Origin: Eleginops maclovinus
Taxonomy: Eukaryota; Chordata; Actinopteri; Perciformes; Eleginopidae
Length of the DNA stretch: 64,000 bases
Reading direction: 5' to 3'
Assembly (NCBI RefSeq): GCF_036324505.1
Contig: NC_086361.1
Span: forward strand, 8,654,328-8,718,327
Shown: one piece after another, positions 53,530-64,000 of the stretch
Position numbering within the stretch: the first letter of the stretch is position 1
Layout: each line of letters starts with the position of its first letter
Notes under the pieces: generated by a model
What the model was told of the DNA's origin: nothing
Databases searched by the model: none
Seen by the model: only the letters and a program-made list of their open reading frames with translations
Position numbers and translations under genes: made by a program

Positions 53530-54070
53530 AAGTTCTGCGCACCTGGATTTGGAGATTTTTCTGTGCGGACCTCTGTAGCTCTGTCAGGTTGGATGTCATG
53601 ATGCCTAATTTCTTTCAGACAATTTACTTAGAAATGAGGCCAAACCATCCAATCTTGCCTCTTAACCAAATCATCAAATTGAGAGAGTCCTTTAGTGGAT
53701 TATTTCAAACTCCAAGCATACATTTCATTAGTCTCTGAGGATTTGTCAGTGACGGTTGGCCTTCTGCAAGTTTCCCCTAGTCTAGACAAGCAGTCATCTC
53801 CAGGAAGATTCCTGGTTGTCCTAACATCTTCCATTTTGTTGTTACAAAAGCTGCTGTGCTTTTTGGGACCTTCCACAGAGCTTTGCCTCCACAAAATCAA
53901 GCCTCTGAGCTTTACAGGCAGTTTGTTTGAGTACTTCATATACACAGGCATGTGCCTTTACCAATCAGGTCCAATCAGTGGAATTAACCACAGCTGGACT
54001 CAAATAAGGGTGGCTGGCTGCAGTCAAACTTCCTTTTTATTTCATTGCTATGGAAAGGTGCCCTAATGCG
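53530..54070 (-). pseudogene. Decayed, internally deleted Tc1/mariner-like transposon
   Basis: Segments match the fish Tc1 element read from the end opposite its transposase start: 'cacctggatttggagatttt', 'agctctgtcaggttggatg', 'gagtcctttag', 'tgggaccttccacagag', 'ctctgagctttacaggcag', and 'cacaggcatgtgccttt' with 'ccacagctggactcaaata'. In this orientation the transposase would be on the - strand. The middle (catalytic DDE region) is mostly deleted and the rest has many stops and indels, so nothing functional is encoded. Terminal inverted repeats could not be located with confidence. Confidence 0.75.
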
Positions 54071-55085
54071 TCCTTTCTTATCTAATAGGGTACACAGGAC
54101 CCTCCTTTACCAAAGGAAATTAGCTAATGTACAATCACATTCCTTGTAAGGTGCATAGAAAACATATTAAAACAAATACTATTAGCCTTAGTGCTGTCAG
54201 ATTCTCTAAGCAACTGTCGTTCTCCATCAAGGTCAAGGACAAATTATTATTTTATTTTCAATTATTCGACCTCAACTCAATGTTTTTTCTCTTTTTATTT
54301 AGGGGTACCGAATGCAGATTCATGAGGAAAAAAATATGATATAATGCTATCATTATGCTGCTATATAATAATGTGCCTTTTTTCAATCTCAACAACTATT
54401 TTTTTACTTTTATTAATCTGCTAGATTTATCGAATGATCATTTGGTCTCTAAATGTGAGAAAATAGTGAATCATACCCAACCCAGTTCATCAAGTCAAAA
54501 GGGCTTTCTTGTGCTGTCAGTACAAAACAAATAGATGTTTGATTTAATATAATATAAAACAGAGAAAGATAGACAACCCTTCTTCTTTTTTCATACATTT
54601 TTGCTTTTGTTCAACTTTAATCGTCATCTTTCTACAGTTGGAATTAATTTGTATGTTTATATACTATATAAAAACAGAACTTTAACCATAAATCCAATTT
54701 ACAAACAAAGAAACAGCTCAGTGCTCTTTATGTTATGGCATTATTTATTTGAAGCTACTGCTCCACTGAAGAAGAAAATAAATCACTGCTGATTAAAAAG
54801 GTGCAAGAGTTACATGAGTTTAACCTGGAGGGAGAATATAACATAGATATTGGTTAGGTCAGCTCTGATTTCTAATGGATTCAAAGCTGCTGTCAGCTAT
54901 ACAAAAAGAAGGAGGCCATGTGACGAACAATGGATGCCATCTAAACAGGCACATGTGCAGACTGAGGAACAGGGAACAGGAGAGGAAGCCTTGTTGCCCC
55001 TACAGATAAAGTAATAACGTTAACAACTGCTTTCAAACACTAAGATTGCCTTTAAACCTTCTCCTGACACTTCAAGTAAAAATCT

Positions 55086-55702
55086 ATTTATTTTTTAAAG
55101 AAGGAAAAGTTGCAAGGTCACATTTTTACACAACAGGAATAAAGTTATTTGTTATCTTCATCTTGGAGGCGTTGGGCCTTATCTACCATGTTCGTCCATC
55201 ATACGCAGAGTACACTGTGCAAGAAACAACAAAACAGCACACACATTCCTTTCATTGCACTTAGTCAAAGAAAATTAAATTGTCAGTTGTACAAATCACT
55301 CTCTGTTTATCTGCAGTTGGTTAAATGTTGCAGACGAGGTCATTTTTAACCGCCTTCTTTTTTCAAAGTACGACTTTTTTCTAAGACAAGATTAAAACAT
55401 GTACATTAAAATTAGCACATCTCTTTGTGTCCTCTGATACTTCACATGGCAGGAAGCAGCGTGGCCGTCACTATTGCAGGATTAGGGGGGCGTGAGGTGG
55501 GCCCCAGAACATAACTACACATAATGAACAGAAATGGACAGTAATGGCTTTTCCCTTTGAAGCCAGGAGATCTGCCTGGTCAGTTTAAAGTGTCTTGGTG
55601 AAGAGGAGGGCTGACGACCAAATGTCCACGCCTCTGATGATAACACATGGCGTTTGAGAGAGAGGGGTTGTGAGTGAGGGAAACAGTGGCAGTGTGGGGC
55701 AT
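55086..55702 (-). other. smim13: smim13 3' UTR (probable)
   Basis: From the stop codon downstream on the - strand. The first AATAAA I find lies at 55,092-55,087, giving a 3' UTR of about 610 nt. Mammalian SMIM13 transcripts have long 3' UTRs, so the real end may lie further left. No other feature is seen here. Confidence 0.35.
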
Positions 55703-55893
55703 CTATGAAGTGCTTTCTGGAAAGGCGACTCTTTGGCGTGCGGTCCGGGGCCGACTCCGAGTCGGGACGTTGGCTGTCCGTTCGCTCTTGGTTTCAGACG
55801 GCTGCATTTCCGCCGGCGGGGTGCTGGCGTCACCGAGAAGCTCTCGCAGGAACTTGAACTTGGACAGGAAGAGCTGCCAGACTACATACCAAC
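55703..55893 (-). CDS. smim13: smim13 coding exon 2
   Basis: Residues 26 (part) to 88 and a TAG stop. It starts (G)WYVVWQLFLSKFKFLREL, the best conserved block of the family, and ends in a Ser/Thr/Pro/Arg-rich tail. The tail differs more from mammals than the membrane-proximal part does. Confidence 0.9.
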
Positions 55894-57999
55894 CTGAGGG
55901 GAAAACCAACAGGGGGGAAAGGATGTTTACTGGTACATAAAGGAAGTCTTAAAACAACAGGGGCACCTCGTGTAGTAACATCACATTTGAGTCAAAGAGG
56001 AAAATAACTTCGCCAATAAAGCCAATTCTGATGAGAAGATTTTTAACCCAATTCAAAGAAAAGATGGCGCCCAGAAATAACATCTCATCCAACATGTGTA
56101 CAAAATGAACCAAAATTCAAAAGCTTATTGGCAACAGACTGGATAGAGCTAGAAAACTGGTTATTTTGCTAAATGAAATTCCAATTTCGTAATAACTTTT
56201 CATCAGGATGGACAGAAGGGCAGCTGTGTAAAATAACCAAATGTATTGAAGTACTGCAATAAAAGAATAGTTTTGTGGTGCTTTCTTTCAAGTTCTTCTC
56301 AGATTCAGATCAATATCAGTTAAAATAACATTATAGATTTAACAGAGCAAAGAAGTGGTTGAAATTCGCTCCAACTAGTGCTGGGCGGTATACCGTTTCA
56401 AACTGGATACTATAAGAACTTTATAACATAAGATACACATTTTTTGTTTGTATGCAAAAGTATTGAGGTGTCTGAGATGTCAGGAGTCTCGACAAGCTTT
56501 ACCAAAGTCTTAATGTAGCCTCACTAGCCTGTACATAATGTTCAGCGTTTAGAGTGCCTTTATGATGTTCATATTGTAGCTATTTTGAATGTGTTAAAGT
56601 CTCTTTACTGAGGGATAATAGTGCAGTGCCAGCCAAGTTGCACTACTTTTATTTGTTTACTTGAATATTGTCTGTGTGTACTTGGCTTGAAGCAAGGTTT
56701 GTAAGTTGTTCAGTTGCACTTTATTTTTTTGTTCTGAACATAAATTTGAAGGTCAATAATAAAATAAGTATTTAAATGTGCACTCTGCACTTTCAGGGAA
56801 AGGGGGATTTGTTCACATTTTCAAACAGAGCTTTTGTTGTTAGTTGTTATTTGGAACTCAAAGTTTTTTTAAATGGTTTAACATGTTGGAGTCATTTCAT
56901 GCATTCTGATAGCTTCACCACGTGATCAGGTGGGGGCCAAAAGGTATAAATGTAAATACATTTCCAATCATTGAAAAATAAATAAATAGCGATATACCGT
57001 GATAATTTAGGAGAAAAAAACGTGTCATACCAACATACACATTAAAACATCAATAATAATAATCTAATTATATTTAACACAACACTGAAAGGGCCATTCT
57101 GCATAAAACATATTTTTATTTTGATACTTGAGTGATAATACTTCTGTAGATTCACTTAAGTAACATTTTAAATAAGGCAGGGTATTTATCTTTCAGGAAG
57201 ACTGCTGCTTAGCTCCGGAACTGTAGTTATATATTAAGAGGCATTAACTGGTTAGCCCCAAGATTTCATACTACCCATCAATCTCTGATGTGCCTGCACC
57301 TTAGTGTCTGGATCAGGTGCAGGCAGAGGAAAAGATAGAAAAACAAACTTAGCTAAAGGCCATAGAGGAGCAGCCAGGGTTTGTGACTTAACACTCCTGC
57401 TCTGCCCGTGATAAAAATAGAAACTCCTTACTGAAATCGAAACGTGCCAGACATGTAATACACCCTGACCTGTCATACAACACAACTGAACAGGAATAGT
57501 TAGACATCAGGGCAGAAAATGTTACAATATTCCTTAAGGAGATCAGCCAATATGTAATCCACTCCTGCAGCCTCTTATTAGGGCAGCATATCTGTGTTCC
57601 TCGTCTTATTATGACACATTAACGATACAGTCCAGACAGTAATATCTCCAGAGTATCAGGACCATTCAAACTCCATCTTAAACGACCTTCTCCATGCGTG
57701 TGTACTTTTAACTAAGAAGCCCCACCAATACCTTATCATGTTTATATCGTGAACATGAAAGACCCTGGGAATATCGTGATGACATCCTTACGAGTGAGCC
57801 GTGTTGTGCCCTCACTATCTATCAAACAAAGCTGTATTGTTACAAATAAATAAGTTACCAGATGGCTTAGAAAGTTAGCTTGTTATGCAAGTAACTTATC
57901 AAGGTTATTTCCTTTAAACTCACCAAACAGCATGAAGAGCAGCGCACAGACCAGTGTGGCCACAATGACCAGCAGTGTGAGCCCGACACTCTGCCACAT
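55703..57999 (-). CDS. smim13: smim13, small integral membrane protein 13 (2 exons, 88 aa)
   Basis: Exon 1 is 57,999-57,924 and exon 2 is 55,893-55,703, joined within Gly26. It starts MWQSVGLTLLVIVATL, matching the MWHSVGLTLL start of human SMIM13 (91 aa). A hydrophobic segment at about residues 5-33 predicts a single membrane span. The conserved juxtamembrane WQLFLSKFKFLRELLGD follows, then a short hydrophilic tail with the conserved TARQR. The donor is GTGAGT and the acceptor CCCCTCAG. The ATG has purines at -3 and -1. The molecular function of the family is not established. Convergence with nedd9 is the arrangement I recall for human 6p24. Confidence 0.9.
56376..57045. mobile_element. Degraded 'GTGCTGGGCGGTATACC' repeat
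   Basis: It opens TAGTGCTGGGCGGTATACCG. Near the other end are 'gcgatataccgtgataattt' and 'gtgtcatacca', the kind of permuted 'ATACCG' phrases that close a common fish MITE of this type. The right boundary is approximate and no coding frame is present. The family assignment is from memory of the motif, not from alignment. Confidence 0.45.
57110..57185. mobile_element. Fragment of the hAT-like MITE
   Basis: 'ttttgatacttgagtgataa' and 'tacttctgtagattcactta', then 'agtaacattttaaataaggcag', matching the interior and right part of the AAGTA-rich family. Both ends are missing. Confidence 0.45.
57924..57999 (-). CDS. smim13: smim13 coding exon 1
   Basis: 25 codons plus one base. MWQSVGLTLLVIVATLVCAL is the start of the single transmembrane helix. 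The frame stays open upstream of this ATG, but no in-frame ATG was found nearby and family members start at MW, so this start was chosen. Confidence 0.9.
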
Positions 58000-59816
58000 C
58001 TTAGCTGGACACTGGGTACCAACAACAGCATAAGGAGGTGTCTGCCTGCGGTGTGTTTTCTGCCTCACACCGCACACTAAAGACGTAGCTAGGTAGCTCT
58101 GTTAGCCACCTGGCAGCTGAGTTAGTTAGCCTTTATGAAAAACAAACAGCAGGACATCGCACAGCAGCTTGTAGCGTCTGTCTGGCTAGCTAGTTAGCTA
58201 GCTGGTTGTCAAACGGAGCCACTTAAGTTTAAAAAACAGATTTTAGCATTAGCTAAAGTTAGCTGGTTACAGCTGGGTTTAGTCCTTGTTCTGTGTGCTA
58301 CATCACTGCAACATGTGTTGTTATTATCACAGACAGAGACAGTGCAGCAGCTACAGTAACTTGGCTAAGAAGACAACAAAATAAGCGTCATGAAACTGAT
58401 TTACACTGCGCATGTGCAACATCCATTTGACTTCTGGGTAGTGAAGTTCTTCGTATTATTCGTATTTTTCTTCCATTTATTAAGAACATTTATCAAATGT
58501 ATTATTTATCATAAAATGAGAGGTCAGATATTTCTGAAACAACAAAAACACTTCACAAGAAAAAAACATGGCTAAGCTACTTAAAATGATAATGTTATAC
58601 TATAAGAAAAGTACACTTCAGCAGTAGGCCTATAAACTTACAAATGAACCACAATACATGTTAATAACTATTTAAACACTGTATGACAGTTATCCAATTT
58701 CTGGTGTCAAAAAGATAAAAGAAAACCTGTATGGTCAGAAAAAGAAAATGACTTCATAAAAGAAAATTACAAAGCAGGGTTGGATCAAAATCATCAGTTA
58801 AAATCAAATACATTATTCTATCTCAAACTTTAAAAGTGTGCATAAAGAAGAAAACTCTTGTGAAATTTGAAAGTACCACTGCATTGTATTCGCATATCCA
58901 GCAGGAGGAGTCATTATCAAACGTCTGTAACAGAGAGTTACAGAAGATTTGTTTTCAAGTGTCAGTATGTTTTGTAGGTCATATCATATTTCCCACAAAT
59001 ATTGTCATCAATTCAGCATCTTCAATTGGACTATGTGAAGCTCCCACCTTTGAGTTGTTTATCTCACTAAATTTAAACCATATTTAAATGAAGCTTTGAA
59101 GTGAATATAAAAGTCCAAAAGTATCTTATGAAAAGATAAAATAATCTATATGATTCAAAAATCTGTGATCAAATGTATGTGTCACTATGTATATGTGTCA
59201 CTATCAAGTAGTGCCAAGTGCTTAAACAATTTACCTATGTAAAAGTTCAAAATACCAAAGACTAAACATACTAAATAACAAGCAGGGTCTTGATTTAGAA
59301 ATGTTCCTGAAGTATCTTGAAACTGGTCCTAAATACAGTACCACATTGTATATGCAAATGAAGTGTTCAGGTCCATTTCAGCCTGTCACTCACCCTCATT
59401 CTGAATTCGAGGAACAACACTTCATGTCTAAACTGGCAGTGGAGCACATCCCTGCACCTACGCCAGCATGAGTATTTGCATATTATGCTGAGGCACTGTG
59501 AGTACATGAGTCATTCTGCATTTCAAACACGTGTAAGAAGAACACTGGGTAACCAAAGTAGGTGGATCAAGTCCAGGAATCTGAAAGTCTTTAGGAGCCT
59601 TCTCTCTGAATTTAACTAGTATATTTTTAGTTTGAGAATTTAGATTAAATTAGCTTCAGCTCATTGTTAAGCCAACAGCTTTCAGTATTATGTTTAATGC
59701 ACATTAGAGGGAGGTTAAAGCTGTGCATAGAGAATAAAACAACACAATGCAAAGTTAAATAATACAGTTTGAAAGATTCAAAAAAAGGAAATGAATAACT
59801 GAAAATGTTTACCATC

Positions 59817-59834
59817 ATAATAACAATAATGATG

Positions 59835-59868
<34 letters not shown>

Positions 59869-59903
59869 TAATAATAATAATAATGATAATAACAATAATA
59901 ACA
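59817..59903. repeat. Imperfect (AAT)n microsatellite
   Basis: About 85 nt of AAT/ATA trinucleotides with scattered C and G interruptions (aac, gat). Confidence 0.9.
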
Positions 59904-60029
59904 AGGCCTTATTTGAGAATAATACGATTTTTAGTATAGATTTAAAATCAGCAATATTTGCAGCAAATTATTCTTATCTTTCCTTTGAATATGTATTGGA
60001 TTCTTATTTAATTCATGTGTGCTTGCCAC

Positions 60030-60121
60030 TTAACTAAATGCCGTTTTACTTTTGCTACTACTTGCTGTAACAATGTAAATGTCCCCTCTGTGGGACAAAT
60101 AAAGGAATCCTGAATCTGAAT
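60030..60121 (+). mobile_element. LINE-type 3' tail fragment
   Basis: 'tactacttgctgtaacaatg', then 'aatgtcccctctgtgggac', 'aaataaaggaatcctgaatctgaa'. A CCCC-TGTGGGAC-AATAAAG box ending in short TGAATC repeats is characteristic of fish non-LTR retrotransposon 3' ends. The body of the element is absent. Confidence 0.6.
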
Positions 60122-61023
60122 ATTATTCTTATTCTGCTGACAATGTGGGACTAAAAAGTGTGTTATTTCCCATGCAGTCTATGGTTATGGCCTATATAAG
60201 AACAGAAAGCGCTGGCCTGGTTTCAAAGAAGATGCTACAGATCATATCTGATGCAACAAAATGTACCACACAGTTCAGCTGGAACATCAGTCAGATAGAT
60301 CATAAATACACGGTTTACCCTGTTCCTGTGAGAGAAGTTCATTTTTGTCTTTTCAACTGTAAAATGAATGTATTGTAAAAAGTATAACACTTTCCTCTGA
60401 AATGTAACGCTGTAAAAGTTTAATTACCTCAATACTGGTTTTTCTTGCATCCTTTCACAGGCCTTTGCAATCTTATATTTTTCTTTCACTAATTACACAT
60501 TGCTAATTATTATTTTGCTACTTTTTGCTTTGTGACCTTATTCACACACAGATTCAATTATTATATGTTCTCATTCCACACTTTCACTTATGCATATGCC
60601 TAAATGTGAGTGTGTTTAATTTATTATATTTAAAACTGTTTCTGTGATTCAGTCATAAATCACATTGTACAGTTTTTCTCTTTCCCTTTCCTCCAGCAGC
60701 TTGTTGTGTTGGTTAACGGCCTTTGGCTAAACCTGCTCACTGTGTAACAATAAATGAAGCACACAGTGAGTTAATGGAAATGTAACTGTTTTTTTTATGT
60801 TATCTGATCCTGACAATGATTGATCATTGTGTCATACTCTTGAAATTACATTTGACCTTAATTGGAAGAACTTGTGCTGCTTTGGTTTTTTAAAAACATA
60901 AGGTTATTTAATGTCACAGAACGTTTGACGTGTCAGCGTTCCCCAAAACATTTGTTTAAACTCAAACCGCTGATGACCTTTTAAATTTATGCGTTTAAGC
61001 TGCATAGAAGAATGTTTTAAAGA

Positions 61024-61045
61024 ACACACACACACACACACACAC
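61024..61045. repeat. Short (CA)n microsatellite
   Basis: Eleven CA units in intergenic sequence. Confidence 0.85.
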
Positions 61046-62450
61046 CTCAACACTGTGCAAAGACAACAAACATGATTTGCCTATACATATTTCCTGTCAG
61101 AGCACATTTACCTGCTGTGCTTCAATGTAAGAGGTATTTGTACATAATTCTGTGTAAATAGGTAAATACATTTAAGGGCATGCAGGATTTAAAATGATTG
61201 ATACACCTATGCAAACAAACTTTGGAAAGGTTGGGTAAAGCCTTTTGTGGCTCCAGAGGGAGAGCAACCGGACGACGCCATGGTGGTGACCTGTCAATCT
61301 AAGGGTAGCCACGTCCTAAAATGTACCCTGCTTTATCGTTTGTTTTTACTTACTTAATGGGGTTATGGCTTGCACAATTAATATATCAAGGTGTATTAAA
61401 GCTCACTTAATAATAACAATTGAAACCACTCATTAATTAGAATAATATTAACTGAGGTAACATAACACAACTGAATCTCCAGCAAAACTGTCTGTGTCAA
61501 GTTGCATTGTGTGTAATGTTAGCAAAAGCAATTAACAGATTTTTTTTCCACTTCTAAATAATCTGAACATTGTCTCCAACATTGTAAAAAATATATAAGC
61601 TTATCTTCATAAGGTTTATACAATTACTGATAAACCTGTGCAAAAAACCCCAAATACTCAAGATTTAATTTACCTAGTGTTCTGAACACATTTGGTCATT
61701 GTCTGCTATAATGACACCAATACATTTCTAACAATTCCTTACCATTTAACCAAAATAAATGTTTGTAATAGGAATAGAGACGTTACCCTGGGCTTTATGT
61801 TATTTGTCACAATTATATAAAAGGGAATCTTTTAATAAGGAAATAATTGTTAATTGTTGCACATAACACGGGTCTGGTATGAAAAAGAAACATATCCAAG
61901 TAGTCTTGTCAAAGTTTGAGTGAAAGTGGAGGGTGTGATGAACAGGTTTTCTCGTGCTGACAAGAAATGAGTCAAGGACTGCACAGCACGTAAACACACA
62001 CACACGGTAGAAAACCCTGGGGGTTATATCCGATTCATAATTCACCATGATATTTAATTATGTTGACGTTTATTCATATCTGTCATCCATTACTTTTGCG
62101 CCTAATAAAAACGAAAACAATTCAAGTTTGTCATGCTATTGATGACTTTTCTGTTTGACTGTTCCCTTCATTTTTACTTACTTTCTTACTTTTCATCTTC
62201 GTTCTGATCCCAAAAAGCTCAATTGTTACAAAAGAACATAATTTATGTCAGAGAAAAAATACATTTTTATCAAAATGAATATTCTGACAGCGATGTAGCA
62301 CTTGAGTAGAACATTTTGAAAAAAGTAAAAAAACAAAAAAAGCAAAGCGAAAAAAATAAAAAGACTTAGCATTATAAAGCCAGTTTCTGTTTTAAATCTA
62401 ATTTTTCAGTGGGAATAATTGTTAATATATTAAGAATTGCTCTAACACGT

Positions 62451-63059
62451 GGTTTATTCGACAAGAAGCTTTTACCGAATGGGGATCCATGTGAATTATT
62501 GCCCAACTCTCGTAAAAACATAACAGGCATATTGCCAATATGACACAATAAAGAAATAAGCATAATAAAATTTGACAGTAATATCGGAAAGAATGACAGG
62601 TTCACACAATTACAGTACATTCTGAATTCACAACAGGGTGTGGATTTAAATCCCATATAACGGCATTAAAATCCACTTTTCCCTTTAAGATTCTTAAATA
62701 AAGATACAATTTGTATCAACAGTATACTGCCTCTTATTTTACTTACAATTCAACAGCTTTAAAAAGCAACTCAAATACAGGACTTGTCCACTTGTACAGA
62801 GGTATTTTTTTAAACACAGTTTTTTTGTCTGCGTTTTGGCCTGTTTCATACTGACCTCAAACCATTAAAAAGGTTCTTACGTTCACAAGAGAGTGAAGGA
62901 AATACCTTCGGACTAATGCCTGGACTAAACCCTTGTTAAAAAAGGCATTCAAGGATACAGCAATGTGGATACCACAATACATAAATACACAAACTTATGT
63001 TTAACTTTTCAGCCTTTAAAGACATGTGTTCACACCATCCCTAGATCTCGTCTCAGCAA
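62451..63059 (-). other. Probable 3' UTR of the ZC3H12-family gene
   Basis: AT-rich sequence downstream of the stop codon. An AATAAA lies at 62,458-62,453 on the - strand and another at 62,074-62,069. Either could end the transcript (600 or 990 nt of 3' UTR). No coding sequence is seen here. Confidence 0.4.
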
Positions 63060-63964
63060 CTATTTCTCACTCTGCAGCTTCAGGATCTCAACTACCAGCA
63101 TCTGTGGATCCATCAGCTGAGGAAACATATCCATGGCTGCATCTACCAAGTGCACGCTGAAGATAGCAAGAAGCTTCTTTCGCACAACCTCCCTCTGCTG
63201 CCCGCTGGCTCTGGACACCGGAGGAGACTCCCACTGAGAGCTCTCCCTGTGCAGGCGCTGGACCACCTGACGATGAGCCCCTATTGGATCAGACCAGAAC
63301 TGCTGCTGGCGGCTGTGGGCTCTGCTATTCTGAAAATCTGTCGGTTTACTGTACGCAGGCGTGCTGACTGGGTATTCATTGTAGCTTGGGTACTGATGCG
63401 TGTAAGGAATGCTGTAATGCTGGTTTTGGTGCGGGAAAGCAGGCGTTGTGCCGCCAGAGGAAGGGCCATGTGAGCAGTAGCTGCACGGAGCACTGTACTG
63501 TTGTCTCAAACTGTGGGTGTGCTGAAGGCTCTCATACGCCGTCCCATACTGGTGATCACACACACTCTGAGGAGCCTCTACTGGCTGACTGTCTATTGAA
63601 CCTAAACCAGAGTCCAGCTGCTCCCGAGAGCCACTCTGCAGCACTGATATGAGGTCAGGAGTCAAGCGCTTCTCCTTTTTAGATGTGGCCCTCTTGCTGG
63701 AGCGGTGACTCGCCTTCAGCCGGTCGTTTTTATGATCTTTCTTTAGGGAACCACTCTCGGGTCCCAAAGTCAGTTTCTTTGCCATATCCTCCACCAGCGA
63801 GAGGCTCTGCCCCGGCACAGGACTGGAGCGAGTGGAGGATTGTTTCTGATCGGTGGAGGGGTGCTTAGCGTTCACCCGAAGTTCATCGGCAACAGAACGG
63901 TTGGACTGTTTTGATCGCTCTGGATGGTGGAACTTACATTTAATCCCATAAGTGCACTTCTTTC
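63060..63964 (-). CDS. ZC3H12-family endoribonuclease (Regnase), last coding exon; probably ZC3H12A-like
   Basis: Partial gene: 300 codons, a 2-nt partial codon and TAG. The exon begins after a CCTCAG acceptor with (G)[18 protein letters not shown], the last part of the C-x5-C-x5-C-x3-H zinc finger; the first Cys must be in the preceding exon beyond the window. [11 protein letters not shown] follows, as in Regnases. The PIN/NYN nuclease domain is therefore outside. A low-complexity Ser/Gln/Tyr-rich region contains DSGLGS (63,614-63,597), the DSGxxS degron by which IKK and beta-TrCP control Regnase-1. The end, [20 protein letters not shown], is the conserved C-terminal helix motif. Regnases cleave stem-loops in inflammatory mRNAs. 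The ZC3H12A assignment rests on the degron and the [12 protein letters not shown] ending. Confidence 0.85.
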
Positions 63965-64000
63965 CTGAGGAAAAATGAAACAGAATATTTTGTATTGCGG
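63965..64000 (-). other. Intron of the ZC3H12-family gene (partial)
   Basis: The 3' end of the intron before the last exon, with a T-rich tract and CCTCAG acceptor on the - strand. It runs off the window. Confidence 0.8.

Larger units (their letters stand above)
47371..55085. other. Intergenic stretch between convergent nedd9 and smim13
   Basis: About 7.7 kb without genes. It is dominated by DNA-transposon remnants, listed separately: a 330-bp MITE, MITE fragments, a nested MITE pair and a decayed Tc1 element. A repeat-free stretch at 52,370-52,600 contains several homeodomain-like cores. All open frames here are short and unrecognised, or lie inside the repeats. Confidence 0.8.
55894..57923 (-). 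other. smim13: smim13 intron with a repeat remnant
   Basis: 2.0 kb. It contains an element beginning TAGTGCTGGGCGGTATACCG near 56,376 and a MITE fragment near 57,110. No further exon is recognisable. Confidence 0.8.
58000..62450. other. smim13 5' flank and intergenic stretch
   Basis: 58,000-58,380 should contain the smim13 5' UTR and promoter; it includes a GCTAGCTAGTTAGCTAGCT tract (58,182-58,203) but no clear TATA or CCAAT box. The remainder is AT-rich non-coding DNA with an AAT microsatellite, a LINE tail and a short CA repeat. The few open frames are short and unrecognised. Confidence 0.7.

Noticed and set aside
53370..54066. Two + strand open frames of about 120 codons
   Set aside because: They lie in or overlap the decayed Tc1-like element, antisense to its transposase, and are not protein-like.

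Overview
The window looks like nuclear DNA of a ray-finned (teleost) fish. Genes are split by long AT-rich introns with GT-AG junctions. There are very long CA/TG microsatellites, and remnants of fish-type transposons: a Tc1/mariner copy, TTAA-flanked and hAT-like MITEs, and non-LTR 3' tails. No bacterial, viral or organellar gene organisation is visible. Only about 3.5 kb of the 64 kb is recognisably protein-coding.

Layout: (1) 1-19,260 is mostly non-coding. It holds one unidentified 45-nt candidate exon near the left edge, several microsatellites and transposon scraps. (2) 19,280-47,370 is the + strand gene nedd9 (HEF1/CAS-L), a CAS-family focal-adhesion scaffold. A GC-box/CCAAT promoter and a tiny first coding exon are followed by a 12.2-kb intron, the SH3 plus YQVP exon, a 9-kb intron, two small YDxP exons, the large substrate/serine-rich/helical exon, a 90-nt exon and the C-terminal FAT-like exon. 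The reconstructed protein is about 816 aa with 14 YxxP motifs; human NEDD9 is 834 aa. (3) 47,370-55,090 is a transposon-rich intergenic stretch. It includes a MITE nested in another MITE and a decayed Tc1 transposon. (4) 55,703-57,999, - strand, is smim13, a two-exon, 88-aa single-pass membrane protein. nedd9 and smim13 converge tail to tail, as I recall for human chromosome 6p24; this supports calling the scaffold nedd9 rather than its paralogue bcar1. (5) 58,000-62,450 is non-coding with microsatellites and a LINE tail. (6) 63,060-63,964, - strand, is the last coding exon of a ZC3H12-family (Regnase) ribonuclease. It carries the end of a CCCH zinc finger, a DSGxxS degron and the conserved C-terminal helical motif; the rest of the gene lies beyond the right edge.

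The three genes do not form a pathway; they are ordinary vertebrate neighbours. Most noteworthy are an apparent one-base frame conflict at the first nedd9 splice junction, a run of minimal upstream ORFs in its 5' leader, a possible intronic-polyadenylation isoform, and the MITE family with its nested insertion. I found no evidence for a new biological system.
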